Assembly (NCBI RefSeq): GCF_025244845.1 | Contig: NZ_CP104264.1 | Coordinates: 496,001-560,000 of the forward strand | Source: Arthrobacter sp. zg-Y1171 | GTDB lineage: Bacteria > Actinomycetota > Actinomycetes > Actinomycetales > Micrococcaceae | Direction of reading: 5' to 3' | Length of the DNA stretch: 64,000 nucleotides | In this document: piece after piece, positions 25,873 to 34,075 of the stretch | Layout of the letters: every line of letters begins with the position of its first letter | Numbering within the stretch: the stretch's first letter is position 1 | Notes under the pieces: generated by a model | What the model saw: only the letters and a program-made list of their open reading frames with translations | Database searches by the model: none | Told to the model about the DNA's origin: nothing | Program-made: the position numbers and the translations under genes

Positions 25873-26742
25873 CTAGCGAAGTCCGCGCAGCCGGGCGGCG
25901 TCGTCCAATGCCTGCTGCTGCTCCGGGCTCACCAGGGACCCGACGACGACGGCGTCCGCGCCCACTGCCCGTGATGCTGCATCCGGTGCGGCGGCAAGCA
26001 GGCCGCGCACCTCGGCGGGGGTGTAGGGGACCGGAACCCGGGTATGCGCCACGGCGTGGCACGTGGGACACAGCGGCACCAGATCCGAGGCCGGATCCAG
26101 TGCGTAGTCGGCGGGCAGGTCCGTGCCCGGCACCAGATGATGCACCTGCATCAGCGCTTCCGTCCCCGGACCGTACCGCTGTGCGGGGACCAGCCCGCAG
26201 GCCGCACAGCTATTGCCGTGGAAGGCCAGGCACAGCCGGCGGGCCTCGGCGTTATGCTCGTAGGCATTGACGCGCTGCAGGCCCAGTGCTTCGGCGGCAA
26301 TGGTGCCCGGCGGAGGACTCAGCGGATCCGGGCCGGCGCCGAGGAATCCCGACCACAGCCGCCGCAGTGCCGGCACGGAAGCTGACGGTACGGAAGCGGC
26401 ACCGTCGACCCGGGGCAGGTTGGGCACATCTTCCTCGAGGAGCGACGCCGGTACTTGCTCACCAAGGGGCAGCAGCCGGTCGAAGTCCACCGTCACGACG
26501 TCCGCTGTGTCCCCTGATCCGGACGGCACAACGACGCCGTGGCCCACCAGCCCCCGCTGCCCCCGCCTACTGCCGCGCAGTACGAGCCATACCTCGGTTC
26601 CGGCAACCGGCGGGAATCCGGCCATCGGGGGCATGCTCCGGCGGAAGGTCCCGCCGTCGTTCACCGCCGCTACTGCCGGACCGTAACCGCCGGGCCAGGG
26701 ATCCGGGAGGTCCGGATTCCATTCGAATAGGACTGATGCCAC
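25873..26742 (-). CDS. HNH endonuclease family protein
   Basis: 289 residues. The C-terminal third holds the HNH fold: CAACGLVPAQRYG, MQVHHLVPGTDLPAD and LVPLCPTCHAVAHTR, i.e. two CxxC pairs for structural zinc and the HH catalytic start. The N-terminal ~150 residues contain a small beta-rich segment (EVWLVLRGSRRGQRGLVGHG) reminiscent of the domains that read DNA or modified bases in McrA/ScoMcrA-type restriction enzymes. It could be a type IV-like restriction protein or a housekeeping nuclease. It is 3 bases from the DUF1540 gene. Confidence 0.82.
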   Translation of the reverse strand: MASVLFEWNPDLPDPWPGGYGPAVAAVNDGGTFRRSMPPMAGFPPVAGTEVWLVLRGSRRGQRGLVGHGVVVPSGSGDTADVVTVDFDRLLPLGEQVPASLLEEDVPNLPRVDGAASVPSASVPALRRLWSGFLGAGPDPLSPPPGTIAAEALGLQRVNAYEHNAEARRLCLAFHGNSCAACGLVPAQRYGPGTEALMQVHHLVPGTDLPADYALDPASDLVPLCPTCHAVAHTRVPVPYTPAEVRGLLAAAPDAASRAVGADAVVVGSLVSPEQQQALDDAARLRGLR

Positions 26743-26745
26743 CGG

Positions 26746-27036
26746 TTAGCGGGGCTGGTAGGTGAGGCAGTCAGCGAGTTCCGCGCCGGGACCCACCCGT
26801 ACATCACGGGCGTCGCACATGAGGTGGTCATTGAACCGGCACTCATTGCGCTGGCACGCACCTACCTGGGCGAGGACCTTGGGCAGGCCGCCGGTGGCCG
26901 ATGTGTCGATGAAGGTGGCGCAGCTGGCGTGATCGGGTGAGCCGCCCACCGTGATCGCGTAGGCGGTGCATCCCTCATGGTTGAAGTCGCAGCTGGATAC
27001 GGTGCAGTCCTGCACCTGGGCAACGTGGTCGGTCAT
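26746..27036 (-). CDS. DUF1540 domain protein, cysteine-rich small protein
   Basis: 96 residues with eight Cys in two similar blocks: CTVSSCDFNHEGCTAYAITV...CATF and CQRNECRFNDHLMCDARDVRV...CLTY. This tandem C-x4-C-x6-C pattern is that of DUF1540, thought to bind metal. No signal peptide. The function is unknown. A gap of only 3 bases to the downstream HNH gene suggests co-transcription. Confidence 0.85.
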   Translation of the reverse strand: MTDHVAQVQDCTVSSCDFNHEGCTAYAITVGGSPDHASCATFIDTSATGGLPKVLAQVGACQRNECRFNDHLMCDARDVRVGPGAELADCLTYQPR

Positions 27037-27172
27037 GGTTCCTCCAAAAGGCGGTCATTCGTTCCGTGCCTGGCTTCGAACGTACCACCGCGGTGCCGGA
27101 ATAATTAGCGCGAATTTCCCTGCCTTATTTGACCGGTTTGGCCGGTGCCGTCCGGTTGGGTAGAACGGAGGG

Positions 27173-28243
27173 ATGACCGCAATGCAGGCCCCGGGCGCCG
27201 CCGACGAATTCCAGCTCGCAGCGCAAGCGCAGGGCCTGGCCCTGGATGCCGCCCAGCTGGCCGTCCTTCCGGCGCTTGCCGCGGCTGCCGCGGCGGCCCG
27301 ATCCGCCGAACCCGCGCCGGACAATACCTCCGTCTACCTCTGGGGCCCGCCTGGGCGGGGGAAGACCTGGCTGCTGGACACGTTGTTCGATTCCGTGGAC
27401 ATTCCGGAGAAACGGCGGCTGCATTTTCATGACTTCTTCCGGGAACTGCACGCACTCGTTTTCGCCGGTTACGGAAACCCCGGCTACCGGCAGGATTCGG
27501 CCTTCGCTGCGGCCCTGGACCAAATGCTGGGCCGGGTCCGGCTGCTGTGCTTTGACGAATTCCATGTGAAGGACCCGGCAGATGCAGCCTTCATTACCCG
27601 GCTGCTCCGCACCGTGCTGGACCGCGGCATCGTGTTGGTGGCGACGTCCAACTATGCGCCGCAGGAGCTGCTTCCGGATGAGATGTTCCACCATCTCTTC
27701 GAACCCGGCATTGCCCTGATTGCCGGACACCTGCAGGTCCTGGAGCTGGACGGGGACACCGATTACCGGGCCGTTGCAGGGCCCCGGAGCGCGTCGGGTT
27801 TCGCCGCCGGGTATCACCTGCGCAGTGACGACGACGTGCTGCTGGCCTCGGCCGGGCTGATCCCGCCAGGCGCAGCGGAAGCGCTGCAGCTGACCCCGGG
27901 CACCCGGACGCTGGATGCGCTGCGGGCGGACGGCGGGCAGCTGTGGTTCGATTTCGAGGACCTGTGCCATGCGCAGTCGGCCACCTCCGATTACCTGCAC
28001 CTGGCGCAGACGCACCGGCACTGGGTAATCAGCGGCGTGCCCCCGACCGAGGGATCGAATCCCTACGGCTGGCAGCGCTTCGGCAACGTCGTGGATGTGC
28101 TCTACGACGCCGGCTGCCGCCTGGACGTCATCGGGATGCCGGATTACGACGGCGTGTTCCCCGGGATAGCCCATCCCACCGATCTGGCGCGGATCCGCAG
28201 CCGGTTCGGGATGCTGCAGCAGCTGCCCGGACACGGAAGCTAG
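27173..28243 (+). CDS. zapE: AFG1/ZapE-family ATPase
   Basis: 356 residues. P-loop LWGPPGRGKTWLLDTLF (residues ~55-72), then RRLHFHDFFRELHAL, Walker B LLCFDEFHVKDPADAAF and sensor VLVATSNYAPQELLPDEMF, matching ZapE, which in E. coli binds the Z ring and needs ATP. TAGAAC (27161-27166) six bases before the ATG would make the mRNA leaderless; alternatively GGAGGG serves a second in-frame ATG at 27182. The stop abuts the convergent coiled-coil gene with no gap. Confidence 0.9.
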   Translation: MTAMQAPGAADEFQLAAQAQGLALDAAQLAVLPALAAAAAAARSAEPAPDNTSVYLWGPPGRGKTWLLDTLFDSVDIPEKRRLHFHDFFRELHALVFAGYGNPGYRQDSAFAAALDQMLGRVRLLCFDEFHVKDPADAAFITRLLRTVLDRGIVLVATSNYAPQELLPDEMFHHLFEPGIALIAGHLQVLELDGDTDYRAVAGPRSASGFAAGYHLRSDDDVLLASAGLIPPGAAEALQLTPGTRTLDALRADGGQLWFDFEDLCHAQSATSDYLHLAQTHRHWVISGVPPTEGSNPYGWQRFGNVVDVLYDAGCRLDVIGMPDYDGVFPGIAHPTDLARIRSRFGMLQQLPGHGS

Positions 28244-29221
28244 TTACGGCGTCCCGCCGTCGGAAAGGTCCTGGGCGTCGGCGAGCTTCTGCCGGGCCTT
28301 TTCCGCCGTGCGCCGGGCGGCACGGGCCGTGCGCCGGGCGTTGTCCCGCTCGCGTTCCAGCTTCCCGGAGCGTCGGTCCACGGTTGCGACCTCCCGCTCA
28401 AGCTGCCTGATCCGCTCCCGCAGTTCGTCGATTTCATCCGTGAGCTCGTCCCGGCGGCCGGCGGACTCATCCACTTCCCGCTGGGCCGTGTCCAGTGCTT
28501 CCTGCGCCCGGCGTTCGGCGCCTGCCGCTTCCTCCAGGTCCGTCTCCGCCTTCCGGACCGCCCGCCGGGCCTCGGCCTGCCGCCGTCGTACTGCGGCGCT
28601 GTCCGAGCTCCCGCCCTTGTCCTTCGCAGTCCCGGCCCCGTCCGCCGCCGACCCGGACCCCGCCCTGCCCCCGGCGCCGTGGGAGATCGAGTCCGGGTCG
28701 GCAACGGCACCGTCCAGGTCCACCTCTTCCCACCCGCTGGCGGCGAGGGAACGGACCAGCTGGCCGCTGGCAACGGCGTCGGCCGCCGAGGGGTCGGTCA
28801 TCGCGGCCCAGAGCGTTTGTTCGGCTTCCGCCGCCAACGATTCGCTCACCGGGTGGTCCAGTTCGGAGGCCAGGTCCCGGGCTTGGCGGACAATCGCGCG
28901 GAGCAGGCGCTGGCGTTCGGTGCTTAAGCGGCGCAGCTGCTTCTGGTCCAGGTCCTCCTGGGCTTCGCGCAGCGCAGCTCCCAGCTCCAGCACCTGTTCC
29001 AGGTCCTCCCGCCGCTGGTGCGCCAGCAGATTCACGAGCCAGGCCGCCGTCGAGGGTTTGGGCAGCGCCTTGATGCGTTTGGCGAGTTCTTTGTCCCCGG
29101 CCCGCCCGGCGTCGGCGGCGCGGGCGTTGCGGGCAGCGGTGAATTCAGCCGGCAGCAGCGCGTAGAGCTCGACGACGGCAGCACCGAGCGGCGGCGGGGA
29201 GTGCGGATCCGCACTGCTCAC
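28244..29221 (-). CDS. Coiled-coil hypothetical protein
   Basis: 325 residues. The N-terminal ~150 are a helical domain (AAVVELYALLPAEFTAARNAR, ALPKPSTAAWLVNLLAHQR) followed by a Gly/Ala/Ser linker and a long charged coiled coil (residues ~200-315: EARRAVRKAETDLEEAAGAE... RIRQLEREVATVDRR). No TM or signal. The pattern is common to an uncharacterised actinobacterial family often seen near cell-division or DNA genes; no function can be claimed. It starts with GTG inside the DoxX stop (GTGA overlap). Confidence 0.8.
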   Translation of the reverse strand: MSSADPHSPPPLGAAVVELYALLPAEFTAARNARAADAGRAGDKELAKRIKALPKPSTAAWLVNLLAHQRREDLEQVLELGAALREAQEDLDQKQLRRLSTERQRLLRAIVRQARDLASELDHPVSESLAAEAEQTLWAAMTDPSAADAVASGQLVRSLAASGWEEVDLDGAVADPDSISHGAGGRAGSGSAADGAGTAKDKGGSSDSAAVRRRQAEARRAVRKAETDLEEAAGAERRAQEALDTAQREVDESAGRRDELTDEIDELRERIRQLEREVATVDRRSGKLERERDNARRTARAARRTAEKARQKLADAQDLSDGGTP

Positions 29222-29589
29222 CCGAAGACACCAAACCGGCCCAGCGCCACCACCAGCGAAAGCACCATCAGAATGACGCCCAGGGCAATCCGGTTGCGTT
29301 CACCGCGCCTCGCGTGGACCAGGACCGCCAGCGCCATCAGGAGGGTCAGTGCAGAGGCAGCTATCGGCGTCAGTACGGGCAGGACACCGGTCGCCTCGGG
29401 GATGACCAGCCCGGCGGCTCCAAGGACTTCGAGGACGCCGATCAGTTTCACGGTGGCGGGGGAGAAGTCCTCGGGCCAGCGAAGGTTCTCCCGGAGGCGT
29501 GCATAGCCCTGGAAGATCTTTACGAAGCCGACTCCGGCAAATAGAAGTGCCAACAGCAGTTGAACAAGCCACAAGACCAGAGACAGCAT
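29218..29589 (-). CDS. DoxX-family membrane protein
   Basis: 123 residues with four hydrophobic segments: LVLWLVQLLLALLFAGVGFVK, KLIGVLEVLGAAGLVIP, LTPIAASALTLLMALAVLVH and IALGVILMVLSLVVALG. This is the DoxX/DoxD-like four-helix layout; some members act in thiosulfate:quinone oxidation or oxidative stress, but most are uncharacterised. Stop and start of the following coiled-coil gene overlap. Confidence 0.85.
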   Translation of the reverse strand: MLSLVLWLVQLLLALLFAGVGFVKIFQGYARLRENLRWPEDFSPATVKLIGVLEVLGAAGLVIPEATGVLPVLTPIAASALTLLMALAVLVHARRGERNRIALGVILMVLSLVVALGRFGVFG

Positions 29590-29642
29590 GGGTACCTAAG
29601 CGACTTTCTGTATACGGGCAGGAGTCAGCACATACAACACGG

Positions 29643-29669
29643 TGGAACCATTGGAACCAGTGGAACCAT
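29643..29669. repeat. Three tandem 9-bp repeats in a gene-free gap
   Basis: TGGAACCAT, TGGAACCAG and TGGAACCAT follow each other without spacing between the DoxX and aldo/keto reductase genes. No coding frame across them is credible. Confidence 0.6.
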
Positions 29670-29735
29670 CACAACCCAAGCATGGTCTGCCGTCCGGGAA
29701 CTGCGCAATAACGGGCGTGGCGCAGCGCAGGTCGC

Positions 29736-30722
29736 TCAGAACCCGGCCACGGGACGGGGACGGTAGTACTCCTCGAGCGCGCTGAATTCCTCTTCGGTGA
29801 GCTGGATGTCCAAGGCCTGGATGTTCTCATTCAAGTGGGAAGCGGCCGTGGCGCCGATGAACGGAGCCGTGACCACCGGGTTGGCCAGGACCCAGGCCAG
29901 GGCGACCTGCGCCCGGGTGGCGCCGAGTCCTTCGGCTACGTTCCCCACTGCATCGGTGATGCTGCGGTCCACTTCCTCGTTACCCCGATAGAGCATCTGG
30001 CCTTGCTCGTCGTAGTCCTGCCGGACCGTCCTCGTCCCCCAGGGGCGGGCCAGGCGCCCGCGCGCGAGCGGCGAATAGGGCAGTGCCCCGATGCCGCGGT
30101 CCGCGCACAGCGGGTACATCTCCCGTTCCTCTTCGCGGTAGAGGAGGTTGTAGTGGTCCTGCATGGTGATGAACTGCGCCCAGCCGTGCTGCTCCTGCAG
30201 GAAGAGGGCTTTCGAGAACTGCCAGGCGTGCATGCTTGAAGCGCCCAGGTACCGGACCTTGCCGTCCCGGACCAGCTGGTCGAGGGTCCCCAGTGTTTCT
30301 TCCAGCGGCGTGGTGCCGTCCCAGCGGTGCACCTGGTAAAGGTCGATATAGTCCGTGCCCAGGCGCCGCAGGCTCTGCTCCACCTGCCACAGGATGTGTT
30401 TGCGGGACAATCCCCATCCATTGGGGCCCGGCCCCATTTCGCCGTGGACCTTGCTGGCGATCACCACCTCTTCCCGCCGGCAGAATTCCGCGACGGCAGC
30501 TCCGAGGATTTCCTCGCTGTGGCCGGCGGAATACACGTTGGCGGTGTCGAAGAAATTGATGCCCAGCTCCACTGCGTGCCGCAGCAGGGACTTGGCCTCC
30601 TCCTCGCGGATGGTCCATCCGTGCGCGCCGCGGTCCGGATCGCCGAATGCAAGGCAGCCCAGCCCAAGGGCCGAGACAGTTGCCCCTGACTTGCCGAGCT
30701 TGGCGTATGTCATCGAGTTCAT
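29736..30722 (-). CDS. Aldo/keto reductase
   Basis: 328 residues, a TIM-barrel NADPH-dependent reductase. The catalytic tetrad is visible: Asp/Tyr in INFFDTANVYSAGHSEEIL, Lys in VVIASKVHGEMG and His in YIDLYQVHRWDGTTP. The NADP-binding end reads VVTAPFIGATAASHLNEN. It resembles the YhdN/YajO-like general stress AKRs. GGAGG with an 8-base spacer selects the ATG at 30722 over one 11 codons upstream. Physiological aldehyde unknown. Confidence 0.93.
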   Translation of the reverse strand: MNSMTYAKLGKSGATVSALGLGCLAFGDPDRGAHGWTIREEEAKSLLRHAVELGINFFDTANVYSAGHSEEILGAAVAEFCRREEVVIASKVHGEMGPGPNGWGLSRKHILWQVEQSLRRLGTDYIDLYQVHRWDGTTPLEETLGTLDQLVRDGKVRYLGASSMHAWQFSKALFLQEQHGWAQFITMQDHYNLLYREEEREMYPLCADRGIGALPYSPLARGRLARPWGTRTVRQDYDEQGQMLYRGNEEVDRSITDAVGNVAEGLGATRAQVALAWVLANPVVTAPFIGATAASHLNENIQALDIQLTEEEFSALEEYYRPRPVAGF

Positions 30723-30836
30723 CCGCTGGCCTCCGCTGCTGCAGTGCCGGTTCATTACCGCACGATGCTACCGGGATGCGCCCCGGCTCCGGTAGGGAGG
30801 AGGCCCAAGGACTCCCGGCAGCGGCCGTTGCGGTCC

Positions 30837-30842
30837 TATACT
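30837..30842 (+). promoter_or_regulatory. -10 box for a probably leaderless CHAD gene
   Basis: TATACT is a strong -10 (5 of 6), and the ATG at 30850 begins 7 bases after it, so transcription should start at or beside the A of the start codon. There is no ribosome binding site in between. Confidence 0.5.
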
Positions 30843-30849
30843 GGCGCAC

Positions 30850-32367
30850 ATGGCCGCCGGAACAGGTACCGCAAGCCGCTTCTTGGTGCATGTTGCATTG
30901 GTGCTGCCGCCGCTGCATGAGTTGTCGGGTGTCGCCAAAGTGGCACAGCCCAGGGAAGGCCGGCGCACGGAGGTCCGGTATGACACTTCGGACGGTTCCC
31001 TCCACAGGCACCGGTTCAGCCTCTCCCGGCATACCGACGACGACGGCGGCACGCGCTGGGAGCGCAGCGCCCCCTCTCTGGAGCCTGCTGTCCGGTCCAG
31101 CAACACTGCCGAACCCGAAGCAGGGATTCCGACGGAACTGGTGGAGGACGTCCAAGCCGTGGTTCGGGGCCGGGAACTTGCGCCTGTGCAGACCCTGGTC
31201 ACGCGCTACCTGGAGTACGACCTGCTGGACAGTGCGGGCACGGTGCTTGCCCGGGTCACCGATGAAAGCACCAGGACAAACGACGTAGAAGCGGAGCCCG
31301 GCGGACCGGGCCGGCGGGTCTGGACCATTTCTTCCGACCACAATGCGCTGGGCACGGAGGCTGGAACCATGTTCCTCGCTGCCGGTGCCGTGCCGGCGGG
31401 CCCGGAGGCAGGTGGGGGACGGGACGCGGTCCGGCACCCGGAGAGGGCCGGCGCGGGCACCGGGGGAGCGCCGGACGGAACAGACGCCGACCTCCTGGAC
31501 GCCGGCAGCCCGGTGGCGCTGCTGCTGCTGGAGTATCTGCGCGAACAGTTCGAGGAGTTGCTGCGCCACGATCCACGCGTACGGCGGGGAGACACTGACG
31601 GGATCCATAAGATGAGGGTTGCCACCAGGCGGCTGCGCTCGGCACTCTCCAGCTACCGCAGCACCATGGACCCCGAGCCGGGGCGCTCGCTGCGCGGGGA
31701 ACTGCGGTGGATCGCCCGGGTGTTGGGGGAGGCCCGGGATGCGCAGGTGATGCGGCACCGGCTCCAGGAACTGATTGCATCTGAACCCGCTGACCTGGTG
31801 ATGGGGCCGGTTGCCGCCCGCGTGGATGAGGAACTGCTCCATGACTATCGGCAGGCCTACGGGCACGTCCGCGAAGCACTGCACTCCCAGCGGTACTTCC
31901 AGGCATTGGACGGACTCGAAGCGCTGCTGGACCGCCCGTTCTGGACGGAAACAGCGAGGAAGCCGGCCGGTCCGGCCGCTGCCCGCATCGTCCGGCGGGA
32001 CCGGAAAAGGCTGCACCGCCGGGTACGGGCCACACGGACATTGGCGGGCGAAGACTACGCGGAAGCGCTCCATGACGCGCGCAAGGATGCAAAACAGCTC
32101 CGCTACGCAGCCGAGGTCTGGGCACCCGTCCAGCCGAAGGAAGCGAAGGAAATGGTGGACGCCGCCGAGCATGTGCAGAAAGTCCTCGGTGAGTACCAGG
32201 ACAGCGTGGTGACGCAGGCCTATCTGCGGCGGATGGGGGCAACAGCGTTGGCCGCCGGTGAGAACGGCTTTACCTACGGGCGGCTGCACGCCTTGGAACA
32301 GGCCTCTGCCCAATCGGCCCGGGAGCGCTTTGCCCGTGCGTGGAAAGGCTTCCCGTCCAGCCCCTGA
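30850..32367 (+). CDS. CYTH/CHAD-domain protein
   Basis: 505 residues. The N-terminal ~190 are CYTH-like (triphosphate tunnel fold: TEVRYDTSDGSLHRHRFSLS, LVTRYLEYDLLDSAGTVLARV) but without the usual ExExK opening, so probably non-catalytic. Residues ~230-500 are CHAD: GIHKMRVATRRLRSALSSY, ARDAQVMRHRLQEL, and KDAKQLRYAAEVW, with conserved His and Arg/Lys that bind polyphosphate. CYTH-CHAD pairs are linked to polyphosphate metabolism. The MFS exporter follows after 13 bases. Confidence 0.87.
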   Translation: MAAGTGTASRFLVHVALVLPPLHELSGVAKVAQPREGRRTEVRYDTSDGSLHRHRFSLSRHTDDDGGTRWERSAPSLEPAVRSSNTAEPEAGIPTELVEDVQAVVRGRELAPVQTLVTRYLEYDLLDSAGTVLARVTDESTRTNDVEAEPGGPGRRVWTISSDHNALGTEAGTMFLAAGAVPAGPEAGGGRDAVRHPERAGAGTGGAPDGTDADLLDAGSPVALLLLEYLREQFEELLRHDPRVRRGDTDGIHKMRVATRRLRSALSSYRSTMDPEPGRSLRGELRWIARVLGEARDAQVMRHRLQELIASEPADLVMGPVAARVDEELLHDYRQAYGHVREALHSQRYFQALDGLEALLDRPFWTETARKPAGPAAARIVRRDRKRLHRRVRATRTLAGEDYAEALHDARKDAKQLRYAAEVWAPVQPKEAKEMVDAAEHVQKVLGEYQDSVVTQAYLRRMGATALAAGENGFTYGRLHALEQASAQSARERFARAWKGFPSSP

Positions 32368-32380
32368 GGGAGTGAATCGA

Positions 32381-33946
32381 ATGGAATCGCCCTGGGCGCC
32401 GCTGCGCCGGCGGATGTTCCTCATTCTGTGGCTTGCCCAGTTGGGATCCAATATCGGCACCTGGATGCAGACCGTCGGGGCCCAGTGGTTCCTGGTGGAA
32501 TCCAGCAAAAACCCCGCCCTTGTATCCCTGGTCCAGACTGCCAACCTCGCACCTTCCCTTCTGCTGGGCCTTATCGCAGGGGTCCTGGCGGACGCCTTCA
32601 ACCGGCGCCGGCTGATCCTGGGCGCCAACATCTTCGCCGCCGGCGCTGCCACCGTGCTGACGGTCGTGGCCGCGATGGGCCTGCTGGACCCGGATTCGCT
32701 GTTGCTCTACACCTTCCTCATCGGCTGCGGCATGGCGCTGAGCGCCCCCGCCTGGCAGGCCATCACCCCTGCACTGGTGCCCCGGGAAGAGATCCAGGCG
32801 GCTGCGGCGCTCGGCAGCGTGGCGATGAACACGGCCCGTGCCGTTGGTCCCGCGATTGCCGGTCTGCTGGTGGCCCTGACCGGTCCAGCCTTTGTGTTCG
32901 GCTTGAACGCACTGTCCTTCGTGGGCACGGCCATTGCCATCTACAGTTGGCGGGCTCCCCAGCGGGATCCCGTCGAACGGGAACACGTGGGGGAGGCGCT
33001 CGCCGCAGGTATCCGCTACATCCGTGCTGCACCGCTCATCCGCCGGATTCTCCTACGGTCCGGTCTGTTCATTTTCCCCGCCAGCGCCCTCTATGCGCTG
33101 CTGCCCGTTGCCGCCAACGGCCATCTCGGCCTGGGGTCGGCAGGATACGGGCTGCTCCTCGGGGCGCTGGGTATCGGTGCCGTGCTGGGTGTCCTGTTCC
33201 TGCCGCGGCTCCGGACCGTCCTGAAGGACAACACACTGCTGGGCATCAGTGCCGTGGTCTTCGCGGCCGGGGCCTTCGCCTCGGGCTACCTGCCCGCGTG
33301 GGCCGTTGCCGTGCTGTTGGTCTTCGCGGGGTTCGCCTGGATCTCCACGTTCTCCACCTTGAACGCCGCAATGCAACTGACCCTGCCCGAATGGGTGCGT
33401 GCCCGCGGCCTGTCTGTGTATCTGATGGTCGCCTCCGGCACGCAGGCCGTGGGCGCCGTTTTCTGGGGATCGGGTGCCACCGGAGCCGGCTACGCTCCTA
33501 CCCTGGCTTTTGCCGCCGGCGTGCTGTTGTTGGCCGGGGCCAGCGTCCTGGTGCTTCCGTTGCTGCCGGGCACCGGACGCCTGGACCGCAGCGTAGCCGG
33601 CACGGAACTGCAGCTTCCTGCCGGCCAGGAACCGGATCCCGGCGCCGGACCGGTGACGGTCCTGATCTCCTATGAGGTGCCTGCGGACCTCAATGACGAG
33701 TTCGTGGCGGCTATGCAGTCGGTCCGGCTGTCGCGCATGCGCACCGGCGCCACGGACTGGGAGCTGGTGCACTCGGTCACTGACCAGGACCAGTTCCGGG
33801 AGATCTACGATGTGCCCACCTGGCGGGAGTACCTGCGGCAGGAACAGACGCGGACCACGGGGGAGGACCGCCGGATCATCCAGGCTGCATGGGACCTGGC
33901 CGAAGTGGAACCGCGGGTCCGCTGGTTCCTTCCTGCGTCCACTTGA
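32381..33946 (+). CDS. MFS exporter (EntS/MFS_3-like) with C-terminal monooxygenase-like domain
   Basis: 521 residues. Residues 1-410 are an MFS_3-type exporter (LWLAQLGSNIGTWMQTVGAQWF, GVLADAFNRRRLILGANIF), the group of enterobactin exporter EntS. Residues ~425-521 form a soluble ABM-like ferredoxin-fold domain (TVLISYEVPADLNDEFVAAM, WELVHSVTDQDQFREIYDV). This combination is recurrent in actinobacteria; the role of the tail is unknown. GAGGGAG precedes the ATG at 32381. It lies 13 bases after the CHAD gene. Confidence 0.87.
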   Translation: MESPWAPLRRRMFLILWLAQLGSNIGTWMQTVGAQWFLVESSKNPALVSLVQTANLAPSLLLGLIAGVLADAFNRRRLILGANIFAAGAATVLTVVAAMGLLDPDSLLLYTFLIGCGMALSAPAWQAITPALVPREEIQAAAALGSVAMNTARAVGPAIAGLLVALTGPAFVFGLNALSFVGTAIAIYSWRAPQRDPVEREHVGEALAAGIRYIRAAPLIRRILLRSGLFIFPASALYALLPVAANGHLGLGSAGYGLLLGALGIGAVLGVLFLPRLRTVLKDNTLLGISAVVFAAGAFASGYLPAWAVAVLLVFAGFAWISTFSTLNAAMQLTLPEWVRARGLSVYLMVASGTQAVGAVFWGSGATGAGYAPTLAFAAGVLLLAGASVLVLPLLPGTGRLDRSVAGTELQLPAGQEPDPGAGPVTVLISYEVPADLNDEFVAAMQSVRLSRMRTGATDWELVHSVTDQDQFREIYDVPTWREYLRQEQTRTTGEDRRIIQAAWDLAEVEPRVRWFLPAST

Positions 33947-34075
33947 GCGTTCGGCCCGGCGGCAGTGCAACGGATAGACTGGGACCCGGTTCGAAGGCCG
34001 TTTCCGCGGCGGGCCGGCGCGTTGGTAACGATGCGCTGAAAACGATGCAGTGAACAAACCATTAGTTGAGGTATT

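Noticed and set aside
29643..29669. CRISPR-like repeats
   Set aside because: Units are 9 bp and contiguous, without spacers; no cas genes in the window.
29980..32652. A very long open frame (890 codons) on the minus strand
   Set aside because: It runs antisense across the aldo/keto reductase, CHAD and MFS genes, whose plus/minus products have clear domains. Its composition (Arg/Pro/Gly/His-rich) is typical of shadow frames in GC-rich DNA.
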